A stretch of 52,882 bases of DNA, taken from Polyangiaceae bacterium UTPRO1 (GTDB lineage Bacteria > Desulfobacterota > Binatia > UTPRO1). Positions 35,677 to 46,678 of this stretch are shown here, in pieces. The stretch lies in assembly GCA_002050235.1 (NCBI GenBank), contig MWST01000023.1, forward strand, positions 1 to 52,882, written 5' to 3'. Position numbers and translations under genes: made by a program. Every line of letters begins with the position of its first letter. The stretch's first letter is position 1. Under the pieces are notes generated by a model that worked only from the letters and a program-made list of their open reading frames with translations, searched no databases and was not told where the DNA came from.

Positions 35677-36899
35677 GCACGCACCTTGGCGACGACGCCC
35701 TCGCGCTCGAGCGCCGCGAGGGCCGCAGCGTCGAGCCCGAGGCGTTCCCCGAGGACCGCCGCAGTGTGCTCGCCGAGGAGCGGCGCCGGACGTGTCGGTC
35801 CCCCGGGGCTCGCCGGCAGCTTGAACGGCGCGCCGAGATCGCGGACCCGGCCGAGCGCCGGGTGCTCGATCTCGGTGAGGTAGCCGCGCGCCGCGAGGTG
35901 CGGATGCTCGGCAGCCTCGGCGATCGAGAAGACCGCGGTCACCGGCACGCCCTCGGCCTGGCAGCGATCCATGATCTCGCGTTTGCCGTGCTGCATCGTC
36001 CACTCGATCAGGAGCGGGTAGATGGCATCGGCGTTCTGCGCCCGCTGGTACATGTCCTGGAAGATGTCGACGGTCATCCACTCGGGATTGCCCATGACGC
36101 GGGCGAGGCCGTTCCACTGTCCGGGCTCGAGCGCCAGCATCCACACGTGTCCGTCCTTGCACGGGAGGATCGTCGCCGGAGCCCCGAGCGGCATGCCGAC
36201 GCCGGTGCGGCGCTCGCACTTCCCGTCCTGGGCGCAGCCGCCGATGTTCTGGCCGCCGACGAAGGTGGCGGCGATCGCCTCGGCGCAGGAGACGTCGAGG
36301 TGCTGGCCGCCGCCGACGCGGGCGCGGCCGTAGACGGCGGCGAGGCCCCAGGCCGCGCCGGTGACGGCGCCGTAGAAATCGGCCGCGAACGTCCCGTGCT
36401 CGAGCGGCGCCTCCCCGGGGCGTCCGCAATAGCGACTGCTCGCCCCCGAGAGGTGGAAGGCGTTCAGATCCGTGCCGAGCCAGTCGGAGTAGGGCCCGGT
36501 CTGGCCGAACGGGGTGATCGAGATCATCACCAGCCGCGGATTGGCTGCGGCGAGCGTCTGATGGTCGAGCCCCCAGGCCGCCATCCTTCCCGGCCTGTGG
36601 TTCTCGATCACGACGTCGACGTCCGCCGCCAGCGCCCGCGCCAGATCACGGCCGCGCGCCGTCGTCAGGTCGAGCATGATGCCGCGCTTGTTGGTGTTGA
36701 GAAAGAAGAAGGTGCCGCTCTTCTCGCGGTCGGGGACGTCGCCCGGAAACGGGCCCCAGGCGCGGCTCGGGTCGCCGTCCGGCGGCTCCACCTTGACGAC
36801 GTCGGCGCCGTAGTCGGCGAAGAGCTTGGCGCAGTACGGCGCCGACACGTACTCGCCGATCTCGAGAACGCTGATGCCGTGGAGAGCGCCGGCGACCAT
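35673..36899 (-). CDS. Family III CoA-transferase, catalytic partner
   Basis: 408 residues from ATG 36899 (an in-frame ATG at 36938 would add 13 residues; neither has a clear ribosome site). Features: ISVLEIGEYVSAPYCAKLFA, GADVVKVEPPDGDPSRAWG, NTNKRGIMLDLTTARGRDL, VVIENHRPGRMAAWGLD, and GTDLNAFHLSG with catalytic Asp144. It lies 66 bases downstream of czcA on the same strand, so read-through is possible, but function suggests a separate unit. It is the first gene of a two-gene operon with the Asp-less paralogue. Confidence 0.9.
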   Translation of the reverse strand: MVAGALHGISVLEIGEYVSAPYCAKLFADYGADVVKVEPPDGDPSRAWGPFPGDVPDREKSGTFFFLNTNKRGIMLDLTTARGRDLARALAADVDVVIENHRPGRMAAWGLDHQTLAAANPRLVMISITPFGQTGPYSDWLGTDLNAFHLSGASSRYCGRPGEAPLEHGTFAADFYGAVTGAAWGLAAVYGRARVGGGQHLDVSCAEAIAATFVGGQNIGGCAQDGKCERRTGVGMPLGAPATILPCKDGHVWMLALEPGQWNGLARVMGNPEWMTVDIFQDMYQRAQNADAIYPLLIEWTMQHGKREIMDRCQAEGVPVTAVFSIAEAAEHPHLAARGYLTEIEHPALGRVRDLGAPFKLPASPGGPTRPAPLLGEHTAAVLGERLGLDAAALAALEREGVVAKVRA

Positions 36900-36965
36900 G
36901 GGCCGGGTCGCAGTAGTATGGAACCCCCGGGCCGGCAAGAGGCGGCTGGTCGCGAGCTGCGGCGA

Positions 36966-39900
36966 TCACTCGGGCTCGGTGCCGCCGCTCTCGGCTGCGG
37001 ACTGCGCCGCCGGCGGCAGCGGTCCGGCGAAGAGCGAGTAGAGCGCCGGCAGCACCAGGAGAGTGAGCGCGGTGCTGCTGACCAGCCCGCCGATGACGAC
37101 CGTCGCGAGCGGGCGTTGCACCTCGGCGCCGGTGCCGGTCGCGAGCGCCATCGGTACGAACCCGAGCGAGGCAACGAGTGCGGTCATGAGGACGGGGCGG
37201 AGGCGGGTGAGCGCGCCCCGGCGCACGGCGTCGCCGATCGCGAGCCCGTCCTGTCGCAGCTGATTGATGAAGGTCACCATGACGAGGCCGTTCAAGACGG
37301 CGACGCCGGAGAGGGCGATGAAGCCGACGGCCGCCGAGATCGAGAAGGGCATACCGCGCAGCCAGAGAGTGAAGACGCCGCCGGAGAGCGCGAGCGGTAC
37401 CCCCGTGAACACGATCACGGCCTGGCGTACCGAGCCCAAGGTGCCGAAGAGGAGCAGGAAGATGACGGCGAAGCACGCCGGCACGACGACGACGAGGCGC
37501 TGCTTCGCCTGCACCAGGTTCTCGAACTGGCCGCCCCATTCGAGCCAGCTGCCGGGCGGGAGCTCGACCTCGCGGGCGATGCGGGCTTCGACCTCGGTGA
37601 CGAACGAGCCGATATCGCGACCGCGCACGTTGGCCTGGACGACGATGCGCCGCTTGCCGTTCTCGCGGCTGATCTGGTTCGGACCTTCGGCGACGGTCAC
37701 GTGTGCGACCGAGCCCAGGGGAATGAAGGCGAACAGCGGCGGCGCGCCGTCGCGGCCCGCGGCCTGATCGCCGGCACGGACGGGCAGGGGGAGCGGCAAC
37801 TCGGCGAGGCGGTCGAGATCCTGCCGGAAGTCCTCGGAGAGACGGACGACGATGTCGAACCGCCGATCGCCCTCGAAGAGCTGTCCGGCCTTGCGGCCGC
37901 CGATCGCGATCGAGACCACTTCCTGCACGTCGGCCACCGTGAGCCCATAGCGCGCCAGGGTGTCGCGCTCGACGTCGACGCTCAGGGTGGGAAGTCCCTC
38001 GACCTGCTCGACGCGGACGTCGCCCGCTCCCGGAGCGCCGCGCAGGATCTCGGCGATGCGGTTCGCGAGGGGCAGGAGCTTCTCGAAGTCGTCGCCGAAG
38101 AGCTTCACCGCGACGTCGCCGCGCACGCCGGCGATGAGCTCGTTGAAGCGCATCTGGATGGGCTGCGTGAACTCGTAGTTGTTGCCGGGGAGCCGCTCGA
38201 CCGCCTCTTCTATGCGGCGGCGAACGTCCTCCTTCGTCGCCCCCGGGTCAGGCCACTCGCGGCGCGGTCTCAGGACGATGAAAGTGTCGGAGACGTTCGG
38301 CGGCATCGGGTCGGACGCCATTTCCGCGGTGCCGGTCTTGGAGAAGGCGAATGCCACCTCGGGAATGCCCGTGACGGCCCGCTCGACGGCGAACTGCATC
38401 TGCGATGACTGCGTGAGCCCGGTGCTCGGAATGCGGATCGCGTGCAGCGCGATGTCGAGCTCGCCGAGCGTCGGTACGAACTCTTGCCCGAGGCTCGCGA
38501 ACAGCGCCGCCGAGCCGGCCAGGAGCAGCCCGGCCGCGACCACGACGGCGGCGCGGGCGCGGAGCGCGAGCCGCAGCGCCGGCTCGTATATCGCCTTGGC
38601 GCCGCGGACCACCGGATTCTCTTTTTCCTCGACGCGGCCGCGGATCACGAGTGCCACCATGGCGGGGACGAACGTAACCGAGAGCGTGAAGGCGGCGACG
38701 AGCGCGAAGATGACCGTGAGCGCCATCGGCCGGAACATCTTCCCCTCGACTCCGGTGAGGAAGAGGATGGGCACGTACACAGTGATGATGATGCCGGCGC
38801 CGAAGACGGCCGGCGTCAACACTTGCGCGCTCGCCCGCCGCGTGACCTCGAGGCGCTCGCGCACGCCGAGGACGCGGCCGACCTCGCGCTGCCGTTCGGC
38901 GAGGAGGCGAAGGCAATTCTCGACGATGATGACGGCGCCGTCGACGATCAGGCCGAAGTCGATGGCGCCGAGGCTCATGAGGTTGCCGCTGACGCGCGCC
39001 TGTACCATGCCGATCGCCGTCAGCAGCATCGAGAGCGGAATCGCCAGCGCGGTGACCAGGGCCGCCCGGAAGTTGCCGAGCAAGAGGAAGAGGACGACGA
39101 TCACCAGGACGGCGCCCTCGACGAGATTCTTCTCGACCGTGTGCACGGTGGCGTCGACCAGCGTGGTGCGGTCGAGGACCGTCTTGGCGTGGATGTCCGG
39201 GGGGAGGGTCCCGTTGATGGCCGCCATCTTGGCGGCGACGGCCGCCGACACGGTCCGGCTGTTGGCGCCGATCAACATGAGCGCGGTGCCGACGACGACC
39301 TCGGCGCCGTTCTCGCTGGCGCTGCCCGTGCGCAGCTCGCGACCGTGCGCGACCGTCGCCACCTCGCCGACGGGGATGGGGATGCCGTTGTGCTCGCCGA
39401 TCACGATAGCTGCGATCTGATCGGGATGTTGGATGCGCCCCGCTGCGCGCACCAGGTAGGCTTCGCCGTGGTGCTCGATGTAGCCGGCGCCGGTGCTCAC
39501 ATTGTTGCGCTCGAGGGCAGCGAGCAGATCGTGGAACGTGAATCCATGGGCGACCAGCTTCTTCGGATCCGGCTGCACGTGGTACTGCTTCACGTAGCCG
39601 CCGATGGCGTCGACGCCGGCGACGCCGACGACGCCTTTCAGCAGCGGGCGGATGATCCAGTCCTGGACCGTGCGTAGATACGCGGCCCGCTCGAGATCCG
39701 TCGTCAGCCGCTCGCCTTCGGGGGTCACATAGCTGCCGTCGGCCTGCCAGCCGGGCGCACCGTCGGTCGGCGTGGCGCCGGCGCCGTCGGGGTGGATGTA
39801 CTCGACCGTCCACATGAAGACCTCGCCGAGGCCGGTCGAGATCGGGCCCAGGCGCGGCTCGGTATCGGGCGGCAGCGCCTCGCGCGCCTCGGTGAGCCGC

Positions 39901-40235
39901 TCGTTCACTTGCTGGCGGGCGAAATAGATGTCGACGCCGTCGTCGAAGACCGCGGTGACCTGCGAGAAGCCGTTGCGGGATAGCGAGCGCGTATAGGCGA
40001 GACCGGGGATGCCGGCGAGGGCGGTCTCGATGGGAAAGGTCACCTGCTTCTCCATCTCGAACGGCGACAGGGCGGCATTCTCGGTGTTGATCTGCACCTG
40101 GTTGTTGGTGATGTCGGGAACGGCGTCGATGGGAAGCCGGAGCAGCGCGGAGAAGCCGAGCGCCGCGGCTACGAGCGTCAAGAGGACGACGAGCCCGCGG
40201 TGGGTGACGGAGAATCGGAGGACGCGTTCGAGCAT
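36966..40235 (-). CDS. czcA: Heavy-metal efflux RND transporter, CzcA type
   Basis: 1089 residues with the full RND layout: N-terminal helix, two large periplasmic loops and twelve predicted membrane helices. It starts MLERVLRFSVTHRGLVVLLT eight bases after the czcB stop. The proton-relay helix reads GAIDFGLIVDGAVIIVEN, the acidic form found in CzcA (Co/Zn/Cd exporters), rather than the CusA form. NQVQINTENAALSPFEMEKQ and FPIETALAGIPGL are typical of metal RND pumps. It drives export of divalent cations from periplasm or cytoplasm through the TolC partner using the proton gradient. The exact metal is not decided by sequence alone. Confidence 0.93.
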   Translation of the reverse strand: MLERVLRFSVTHRGLVVLLTLVAAALGFSALLRLPIDAVPDITNNQVQINTENAALSPFEMEKQVTFPIETALAGIPGLAYTRSLSRNGFSQVTAVFDDGVDIYFARQQVNERLTEAREALPPDTEPRLGPISTGLGEVFMWTVEYIHPDGAGATPTDGAPGWQADGSYVTPEGERLTTDLERAAYLRTVQDWIIRPLLKGVVGVAGVDAIGGYVKQYHVQPDPKKLVAHGFTFHDLLAALERNNVSTGAGYIEHHGEAYLVRAAGRIQHPDQIAAIVIGEHNGIPIPVGEVATVAHGRELRTGSASENGAEVVVGTALMLIGANSRTVSAAVAAKMAAINGTLPPDIHAKTVLDRTTLVDATVHTVEKNLVEGAVLVIVVLFLLLGNFRAALVTALAIPLSMLLTAIGMVQARVSGNLMSLGAIDFGLIVDGAVIIVENCLRLLAERQREVGRVLGVRERLEVTRRASAQVLTPAVFGAGIIITVYVPILFLTGVEGKMFRPMALTVIFALVAAFTLSVTFVPAMVALVIRGRVEEKENPVVRGAKAIYEPALRLALRARAAVVVAAGLLLAGSAALFASLGQEFVPTLGELDIALHAIRIPSTGLTQSSQMQFAVERAVTGIPEVAFAFSKTGTAEMASDPMPPNVSDTFIVLRPRREWPDPGATKEDVRRRIEEAVERLPGNNYEFTQPIQMRFNELIAGVRGDVAVKLFGDDFEKLLPLANRIAEILRGAPGAGDVRVEQVEGLPTLSVDVERDTLARYGLTVADVQEVVSIAIGGRKAGQLFEGDRRFDIVVRLSEDFRQDLDRLAELPLPLPVRAGDQAAGRDGAPPLFAFIPLGSVAHVTVAEGPNQISRENGKRRIVVQANVRGRDIGSFVTEVEARIAREVELPPGSWLEWGGQFENLVQAKQRLVVVVPACFAVIFLLLFGTLGSVRQAVIVFTGVPLALSGGVFTLWLRGMPFSISAAVGFIALSGVAVLNGLVMVTFINQLRQDGLAIGDAVRRGALTRLRPVLMTALVASLGFVPMALATGTGAEVQRPLATVVIGGLVSSTALTLLVLPALYSLFAGPLPPAAQSAAESGGTEPE

Positions 40236-40243
40236 GGCCGGCC

Positions 40244-41170
40244 TCAGTGCTGGTGCTCGGCGGCGCCCTTGCCGAGCTCCGCCTTGGCGAGGAAGGCGTT
40301 CGCCGAGATGTAGCGTTCGCCGGATGCGAGGCCGGCTATGATCTCGGCGGTCGCGGCGGCGGAGCGGCCGACGCGTACCGGGCGCGGCTCGAAGCCGTCC
40401 GCGGCGGCGACGAACACCACCTGCTCGTCGCCGAGGCGCTGCAGCGCCGCCTGCGGCACGGCCACGGCGACCTCGACCGGCGCCAGGACGCGGGCGGTCA
40501 CGAACATGCCCGGCCGCCAGCGGCCGTCGCGGTTGTCGAGCACCACCCGGGCCGTCGCGGTGCGCGTCGGTTGGTCGAGCACCGGGGTGACGTAGGAGAT
40601 CGTACCGTCGGCTTCCGGGCCGCCGCTGCCGGCGGAGACGCGGACCCGCTTGCCGACCGCAACCCGGTCGAGGTCCTTCTGGAAGACGCTGCAATCCACC
40701 CACACGGTGGAGAGGTCGGCGATCGCGAACGCCTGTTTGTCGCGGTCGACGGCTTCGCCGCGGGTCAGGTGCTTGCCGATGATGGTACCGTCGATGAGCG
40801 TCGTCAGCGCGTAGGGCGCGAGGCTCTCGCTGCTCTCGATCACCGCCAGCACGTCTCCGGTGCGGACGGTATCGCCGATGCTCTTGCGCACGTCTTTAAC
40901 GATCCCCGGAAAGCGCGGCACGATGTGGGCCAGGCGGTCGCCGTTCGGCTGTACCGCGCCGGGCAGGTCGAGTCCGAGATCGACCGTGCCGGGACCGGCG
41001 GTCGACACGACGACGGCGAATTCCCGCATCTGCTCCGACGAGAGGCGGATGCGGGCGCCATCCGCCTCGTCGTTGTCGACGTGTCCGACCTCCGCCTCGG
41101 GCGCCGGTCGGCAGCCGCCGGCGACGACGAGCGCGAAGAGCATGGTGAGGGCGAGTCGTGCGAATTTCAT
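40244..41170 (-). CDS. czcB: Periplasmic adaptor of the metal pump, CzcB type lipoprotein
   Basis: 308 residues. A lipoprotein signal (LFALVVAGGC, Cys20) anchors it to the inner membrane. Membrane-fusion-protein features follow: IVPRFPGIVKDVRKSIGDTV, GDVLAVIESSESLAPY, IADLSTVWVDCSVFQKDL, and PVLDQPTRTATARVVLDN. It ends in EHQH, possibly metal-binding. The protein is shorter than most CzcB proteins and lacks an extended coiled hairpin, which is usual in this subgroup. Its start overlaps the czcC stop by four bases. Confidence 0.9.
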   Translation of the reverse strand: MKFARLALTMLFALVVAGGCRPAPEAEVGHVDNDEADGARIRLSSEQMREFAVVVSTAGPGTVDLGLDLPGAVQPNGDRLAHIVPRFPGIVKDVRKSIGDTVRTGDVLAVIESSESLAPYALTTLIDGTIIGKHLTRGEAVDRDKQAFAIADLSTVWVDCSVFQKDLDRVAVGKRVRVSAGSGGPEADGTISYVTPVLDQPTRTATARVVLDNRDGRWRPGMFVTARVLAPVEVAVAVPQAALQRLGDEQVVFVAAADGFEPRPVRVGRSAAATAEIIAGLASGERYISANAFLAKAELGKGAAEHQH

Positions 41171-42453
41171 GGCTGCTCCCTTCCGGGTCCGCTCGTGGAG
41201 GCGGTCGCACCGCTCAGGCGCTCCACCTCGATGCGGGCGTGGTGATAGCTGGCGAGGGTCTGGAGGTACTGGTTGCGCAGCTCGAAGACGGTACGCTGCG
41301 CGTCGAGCACGTCGAGATAGCGAAAGAGTCCGCGAGCGTAGTCTTCGCGGAGGCGGCGGAACACCGACTGCGCGCGCGGCACCAGGAGATCGCGGAGGGT
41401 GACGACCTGATCGTAGGCGCTGTGGAAGATCTCGTACGCCTGCGCGAGGGCGCTCCGCACTGCGGTCTCGGCGGCGGCGCGCTCGGCCTCGGCCTTGGCG
41501 AGGCGCTGGCGGGCTGCCGCGATCGCACCCTGGTTGCGATCGAAGAGCTGCAGAGGGAGGGAGAGCTCGGCGACGGCCGCGGCGGCGTCGTCCTCGTTGA
41601 GATGGCGCACCCCGACCCGCGCCGTCAGATCGGGAATCGCGCGCGCGCGCTCGAGCTCGAAGGCCGCTCGTCGCTCTGCGAGCTCCGCACCCCAGCGTGC
41701 CAGGTCGGGGTTGTCCTGGACGCGGGCGAGGAAGCGCTCGAGCGGCGCCGGCGCGGCGACCTCGGCGAGATCGCCGTGGAGGGCGTCGAAGAGGACACGG
41801 GAGCTACCCCAGGTGGCAGCGAGCGCCGCCCGGGCGGCGCGGCCCTCGTGTTCGAGCTGCACGCGTTCCAGGCGCGCCCGCTCGGCGGCCACTCGCGCCC
41901 GGTCCTGCTCGATCGGGGAGACGGCACCCGCCCGCACCTGGGTAGCCACGCTCGCCGCGGAAGCATCGGCGATGCGGATCAGTTCGTCGGCGAGCGCGAG
42001 GCGTTCCTGGGCGGCGAGGGCGGCGACGAAGGCTTTGGCGACCTCGGAGAGCACGAGCACGCGCCGGGTCTCGTAGTCCCAGCCGGCGAGGTCGCGCTCG
42101 AGGAGGGCAACGTGCCGGCGTTTGGCGCGCTTGCCGCCGAGCTCGAGGAGCTGGGCCAGGCTCAGCGTGGTCTCGGTGCGGGCGAAGGCGTCGCCCCGGC
42201 CGGCGCCGATGTTCTCGACCTCCGCAGCGAAGAGGGGATTCGGCGCCAGGCCCGCTTGTAGCGCCTGTGCTTCGCGGGCGCGGACTTCGGCCGAGAAGGC
42301 GCGCAAATCCGGACTTCCGAGCAGGGCGGCCTGCGCGGCGTCGCCGAGAGTGACGATTCCGGTGGGTTCGACGAGGTCGCCGTCCGCGCGTGCCGACGTC
42401 GCCGTGAGGACGACGAGGATCGCCGCGGAGAGGCGTACGGATATTGTTGCCAT
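41167..42453 (-). CDS. czcC: TolC-family outer-membrane channel, CzcC type
   Basis: 428 residues with a Sec signal peptide (ILVVLTATSARA-DGD). The repeated long helical hairpins of TolC proteins are visible, for example SPDLRAFSAEVRAREAQALQ near 47 and SQVRAG-type motifs (VATQVRAGAVSPIEQDRARV near 193) repeated in the second half. It forms the outer-membrane exit duct for CzcBA. First gene of the czcCBA operon; a perfect 14-bp palindrome lies 44 bases upstream. Confidence 0.92.
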   Translation of the reverse strand: MATISVRLSAAILVVLTATSARADGDLVEPTGIVTLGDAAQAALLGSPDLRAFSAEVRAREAQALQAGLAPNPLFAAEVENIGAGRGDAFARTETTLSLAQLLELGGKRAKRRHVALLERDLAGWDYETRRVLVLSEVAKAFVAALAAQERLALADELIRIADASAASVATQVRAGAVSPIEQDRARVAAERARLERVQLEHEGRAARAALAATWGSSRVLFDALHGDLAEVAAPAPLERFLARVQDNPDLARWGAELAERRAAFELERARAIPDLTARVGVRHLNEDDAAAAVAELSLPLQLFDRNQGAIAAARQRLAKAEAERAAAETAVRSALAQAYEIFHSAYDQVVTLRDLLVPRAQSVFRRLREDYARGLFRYLDVLDAQRTVFELRNQYLQTLASYHHARIEVERLSGATASTSGPGREQP

Positions 42454-42496
42454 GGTCTTCCTCCGACGGTACGAAGCGAATCCGCAAGCGCGCCGG

Positions 42497-42510
42497 CACG
42501 TCGCGACGTG
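42497..42510. promoter_or_regulatory. 14-bp palindrome upstream of czcC
   Basis: CACGTCGCGACGTG is a perfect palindrome between the end of the small Cys/His gene (stop at 42547) and the czcC start (42453). It could be an operator for czcCBA or a terminator hairpin of the upstream gene. Its short size and lack of a loop favour a protein-binding site. Confidence 0.35.
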
Positions 42511-42546
42511 TCGGGCTCGCGGGCGAGGCGTTGTCGGGGAAGGACG

Positions 42547-42981
42547 CTAGACGCGGAGGACGGTGCAGCGGCGCGCCGCGACGCTGCCGTCGCCGCGGTC
42601 GGCGGCGAGCCGGCCCGGCGAGAGGCGGCGGGCGGGGCTATGCGAGTCGGCAGGCAGGAACGCGGCCGTGGCGACGACGGCGGCGTTGGCGCACTCGACG
42701 TCCCGGAGATGCGAGGTCGGCTGACCGAGGACGATGTCGGCGCACGGATGCTCGTTGCAGCCGCGAGCGAGCGTCGTCGCCGGCGCCTCGTGGCGATGAT
42801 GCCGCGCGCTCTCCTGGGTGCAGGCGCCGCCGTGTGCGATCTCGACGCTGACGTGCCCGTCGGCGGCGAGACAGAGAACGCGTCCGGCGCTCGCTGATGC
42901 CGCCACCAACTGGAGGGACAGCAGGAGCCAGCCTACGGTCGCAGTGCGCGTGGCGCGCGTGGAGAAAGGGGAACGCCGCAT
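42547..42981 (-). CDS. Small exported Cys/His-rich protein of the metal-resistance cluster
   Basis: 144 residues from ATG 42981 (ATG 43017 is also possible; neither has a good ribosome site). A signal peptide or anchor (TVGWLLLSLQLVAASASAG) is followed by VLCLAADGHVSVEIAHGG, a Cys/His stretch (CTQESARHHRHEAP) and CNEHPCADIVLGQPTS. Short proteins with a CLxxDGHV...C...CxDxxLG layout recur beside Czc/Cop genes and are usually unannotated. A periplasmic metal-binding or sensing role is inference. Confidence 0.68.
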   Translation of the reverse strand: MRRSPFSTRATRTATVGWLLLSLQLVAASASAGRVLCLAADGHVSVEIAHGGACTQESARHHRHEAPATTLARGCNEHPCADIVLGQPTSHLRDVECANAAVVATAAFLPADSHSPARRLSPGRLAADRGDGSVAARRCTVLRV

Positions 42982-43061
42982 CGAGATGGCCGTCGCGAGT
43001 GAGTCGGCACTGTACATGGCAGAGGGTCGGGCGGGAAGCACCGTTCGTTGGCGGCGTCCGC

Positions 43062-43081
43062 CCTCCGCCGGCCGGCGGAGG
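43062..43081. terminator. Perfect 20-bp palindrome downstream of the copper ATPase gene
   Basis: CCTCCGCCGG followed by its exact reverse complement, 70 bases past the stop of the minus-strand ATPase gene and 80 bases before the start of the small Cys/His gene. It is likely a transcription terminator or RNA 3' end stabiliser; it is not followed by a T-run. Confidence 0.4.
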
Positions 43082-43150
43082 CCGGTTCCAGGCGCCGCCG
43101 GCACCCGCACCCCAGCGTCGCGCGGCGCCGCTCGGAGAGCGCGCGCCGGC

Positions 43151-45433
<2,283 letters not shown>

Positions 45434-45481
45434 GGCCGGGCACTATCCCACATCTGCAACGGCTGCGCTTGCCACGGAAAC

Positions 45482-45495
45482 TAGAACATGTTCTA
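45482..45495. promoter_or_regulatory. KstR-like operator, copy 3 (perfect palindrome)
   Basis: TAGAACATGTTCTA is a perfect 14-bp palindrome fitting TnnAACnnGTTnnA. It lies 66 bases before the GTG of the nitronate monooxygenase gene and 48 bases upstream of the divergent copper ATPase. The match in sequence to copies 1 and 2 (shared AACATGTT core) implies the same regulator. Control of the rightward CoA-catabolism operon is the most likely role. Confidence 0.65.
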
Positions 45496-45561
45496 CTTCC
45501 GCGGTCTCGCAATCCCGCTGCCGCGCTCCGTGCCGTGGCGCCGCCGATCGAAGGAGATCTC

Positions 45562-46668
45562 GTGGGCAAGAACCCGCTGCACACCAAGCTCTGCGACCTG
45601 CTCGGGATCGACTTTCCGATCATCGCCTTCACCCACTGCAAGGACGTCGTCGCCGCGGTCGTCAATGCCGGCGGCTTCGCCGTCCTCGGGGAGGCGATGC
45701 ACACCCCCGACGGCATCGCGGCCGACATCAAATGGATCCGGAGCCGGGTCGGCGACAAGCCCTTCGGCATCGATCTCGTACTGCCGGCGTCGGCGCCCGA
45801 CGCGTCCACGCTGGAGCAACTGCTCGCGAAGATCCCCGACGAGCACAAACGCTACGCCGCCTACATCAAGGAGAAGTACGACGTCCCCGACCCCAAGGGG
45901 CAGCAGGCGCTGCACCAGTGGGGCGGCCTGACGCACGAGATCGCCCGCAAGCAGCTCGACGTGATCCTCGACGAGCGCGTGCCGGTGTTCGTCTCGGGCC
46001 TCGGGAGCCCGGCCTTCATGCTGAAGGCGGCGCACGAGCGCGGCATGAAGGTCTTCGGCCTGATCGGCAAGGCTCGGCAAGCGAAGCGCGAGATCGAGGC
46101 CGGCGTCGACGTCATCATCGCGCAGGGCTACGACGCCGCCGGGCACACCGGGCCGATCGGCACCTTCTCGATCGTGCCCGAGGTGGTGGCGATCGCGGGT
46201 GATACCCCGGTGGTCGCGGCCGGCGGCGTCACTACGGGACGACACCTTGCGGCGTCGATCTGCCTCGGCGCCGCGGGAGTCTGGACCGGCACGCTCTGGC
46301 TCGCATCGCGTGAGTCGGACAACGACATGATCATCAAGGAGAAGCTCATCGCCGCGACCGCCGACGACACCGTGTACTCGAAGAGCGTGTCGGGCTTTGC
46401 GATGCGCGTCCTCAAGTGTCCGTGGACGGAGGAGTGGGCGAAGCCCGAGGCTCCGCGCGTGCTGAGCTCGCCGTACCAGATGCTGCTCGCCTCCGACTAC
46501 ATCCAGGCCGCCAACGACCACCGGCGCGCCGACCTGATGTTCGAGGCGGCCGGGCAGGGCGTGAGCTTCATCGACTCGATGAAGCCCGCGAAGCAGATCG
46601 TCAACGATATGGTCGAGGAAGCCCTCTCGGTGTTCGAGGAGATCACCGGCGAGGCCGCGGACGCCTGA
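45562..46668 (+). CDS. Nitronate monooxygenase (2-nitropropane dioxygenase family)
   Basis: 368 residues from a GTG with AAGGAG seven bases upstream; reading further left gives no family match. FMN-binding TIM barrel: LLGIDFPIIAFTHCKDVVAA, NAGGFAVLGEAMHTPD, the active-site AQGYDAAGHTGPIGTFS, and the phosphate-binding VVAAGGVTTGRHLAAS. Members oxidise nitronates or act as enoyl reductase-like flavoproteins, and many in catabolic operons have unknown substrates. It heads the operon behind KstR-like operator copy 3, so a role in the CoA pathway is more likely than nitronate detoxification. Confidence 0.88.
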   Translation: MGKNPLHTKLCDLLGIDFPIIAFTHCKDVVAAVVNAGGFAVLGEAMHTPDGIAADIKWIRSRVGDKPFGIDLVLPASAPDASTLEQLLAKIPDEHKRYAAYIKEKYDVPDPKGQQALHQWGGLTHEIARKQLDVILDERVPVFVSGLGSPAFMLKAAHERGMKVFGLIGKARQAKREIEAGVDVIIAQGYDAAGHTGPIGTFSIVPEVVAIAGDTPVVAAGGVTTGRHLAASICLGAAGVWTGTLWLASRESDNDMIIKEKLIAATADDTVYSKSVSGFAMRVLKCPWTEEWAKPEAPRVLSSPYQMLLASDYIQAANDHRRADLMFEAAGQGVSFIDSMKPAKQIVNDMVEEALSVFEEITGEAADA

Positions 46669-46678
46669 CGCGGGAGGC

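Noticed and set aside
36966..40235. CusA copper/silver pump
   Set aside because: The proton-relay helix has the CzcA-type DFGLIVDGAVIIVEN pattern, so a divalent-cation exporter is more likely.
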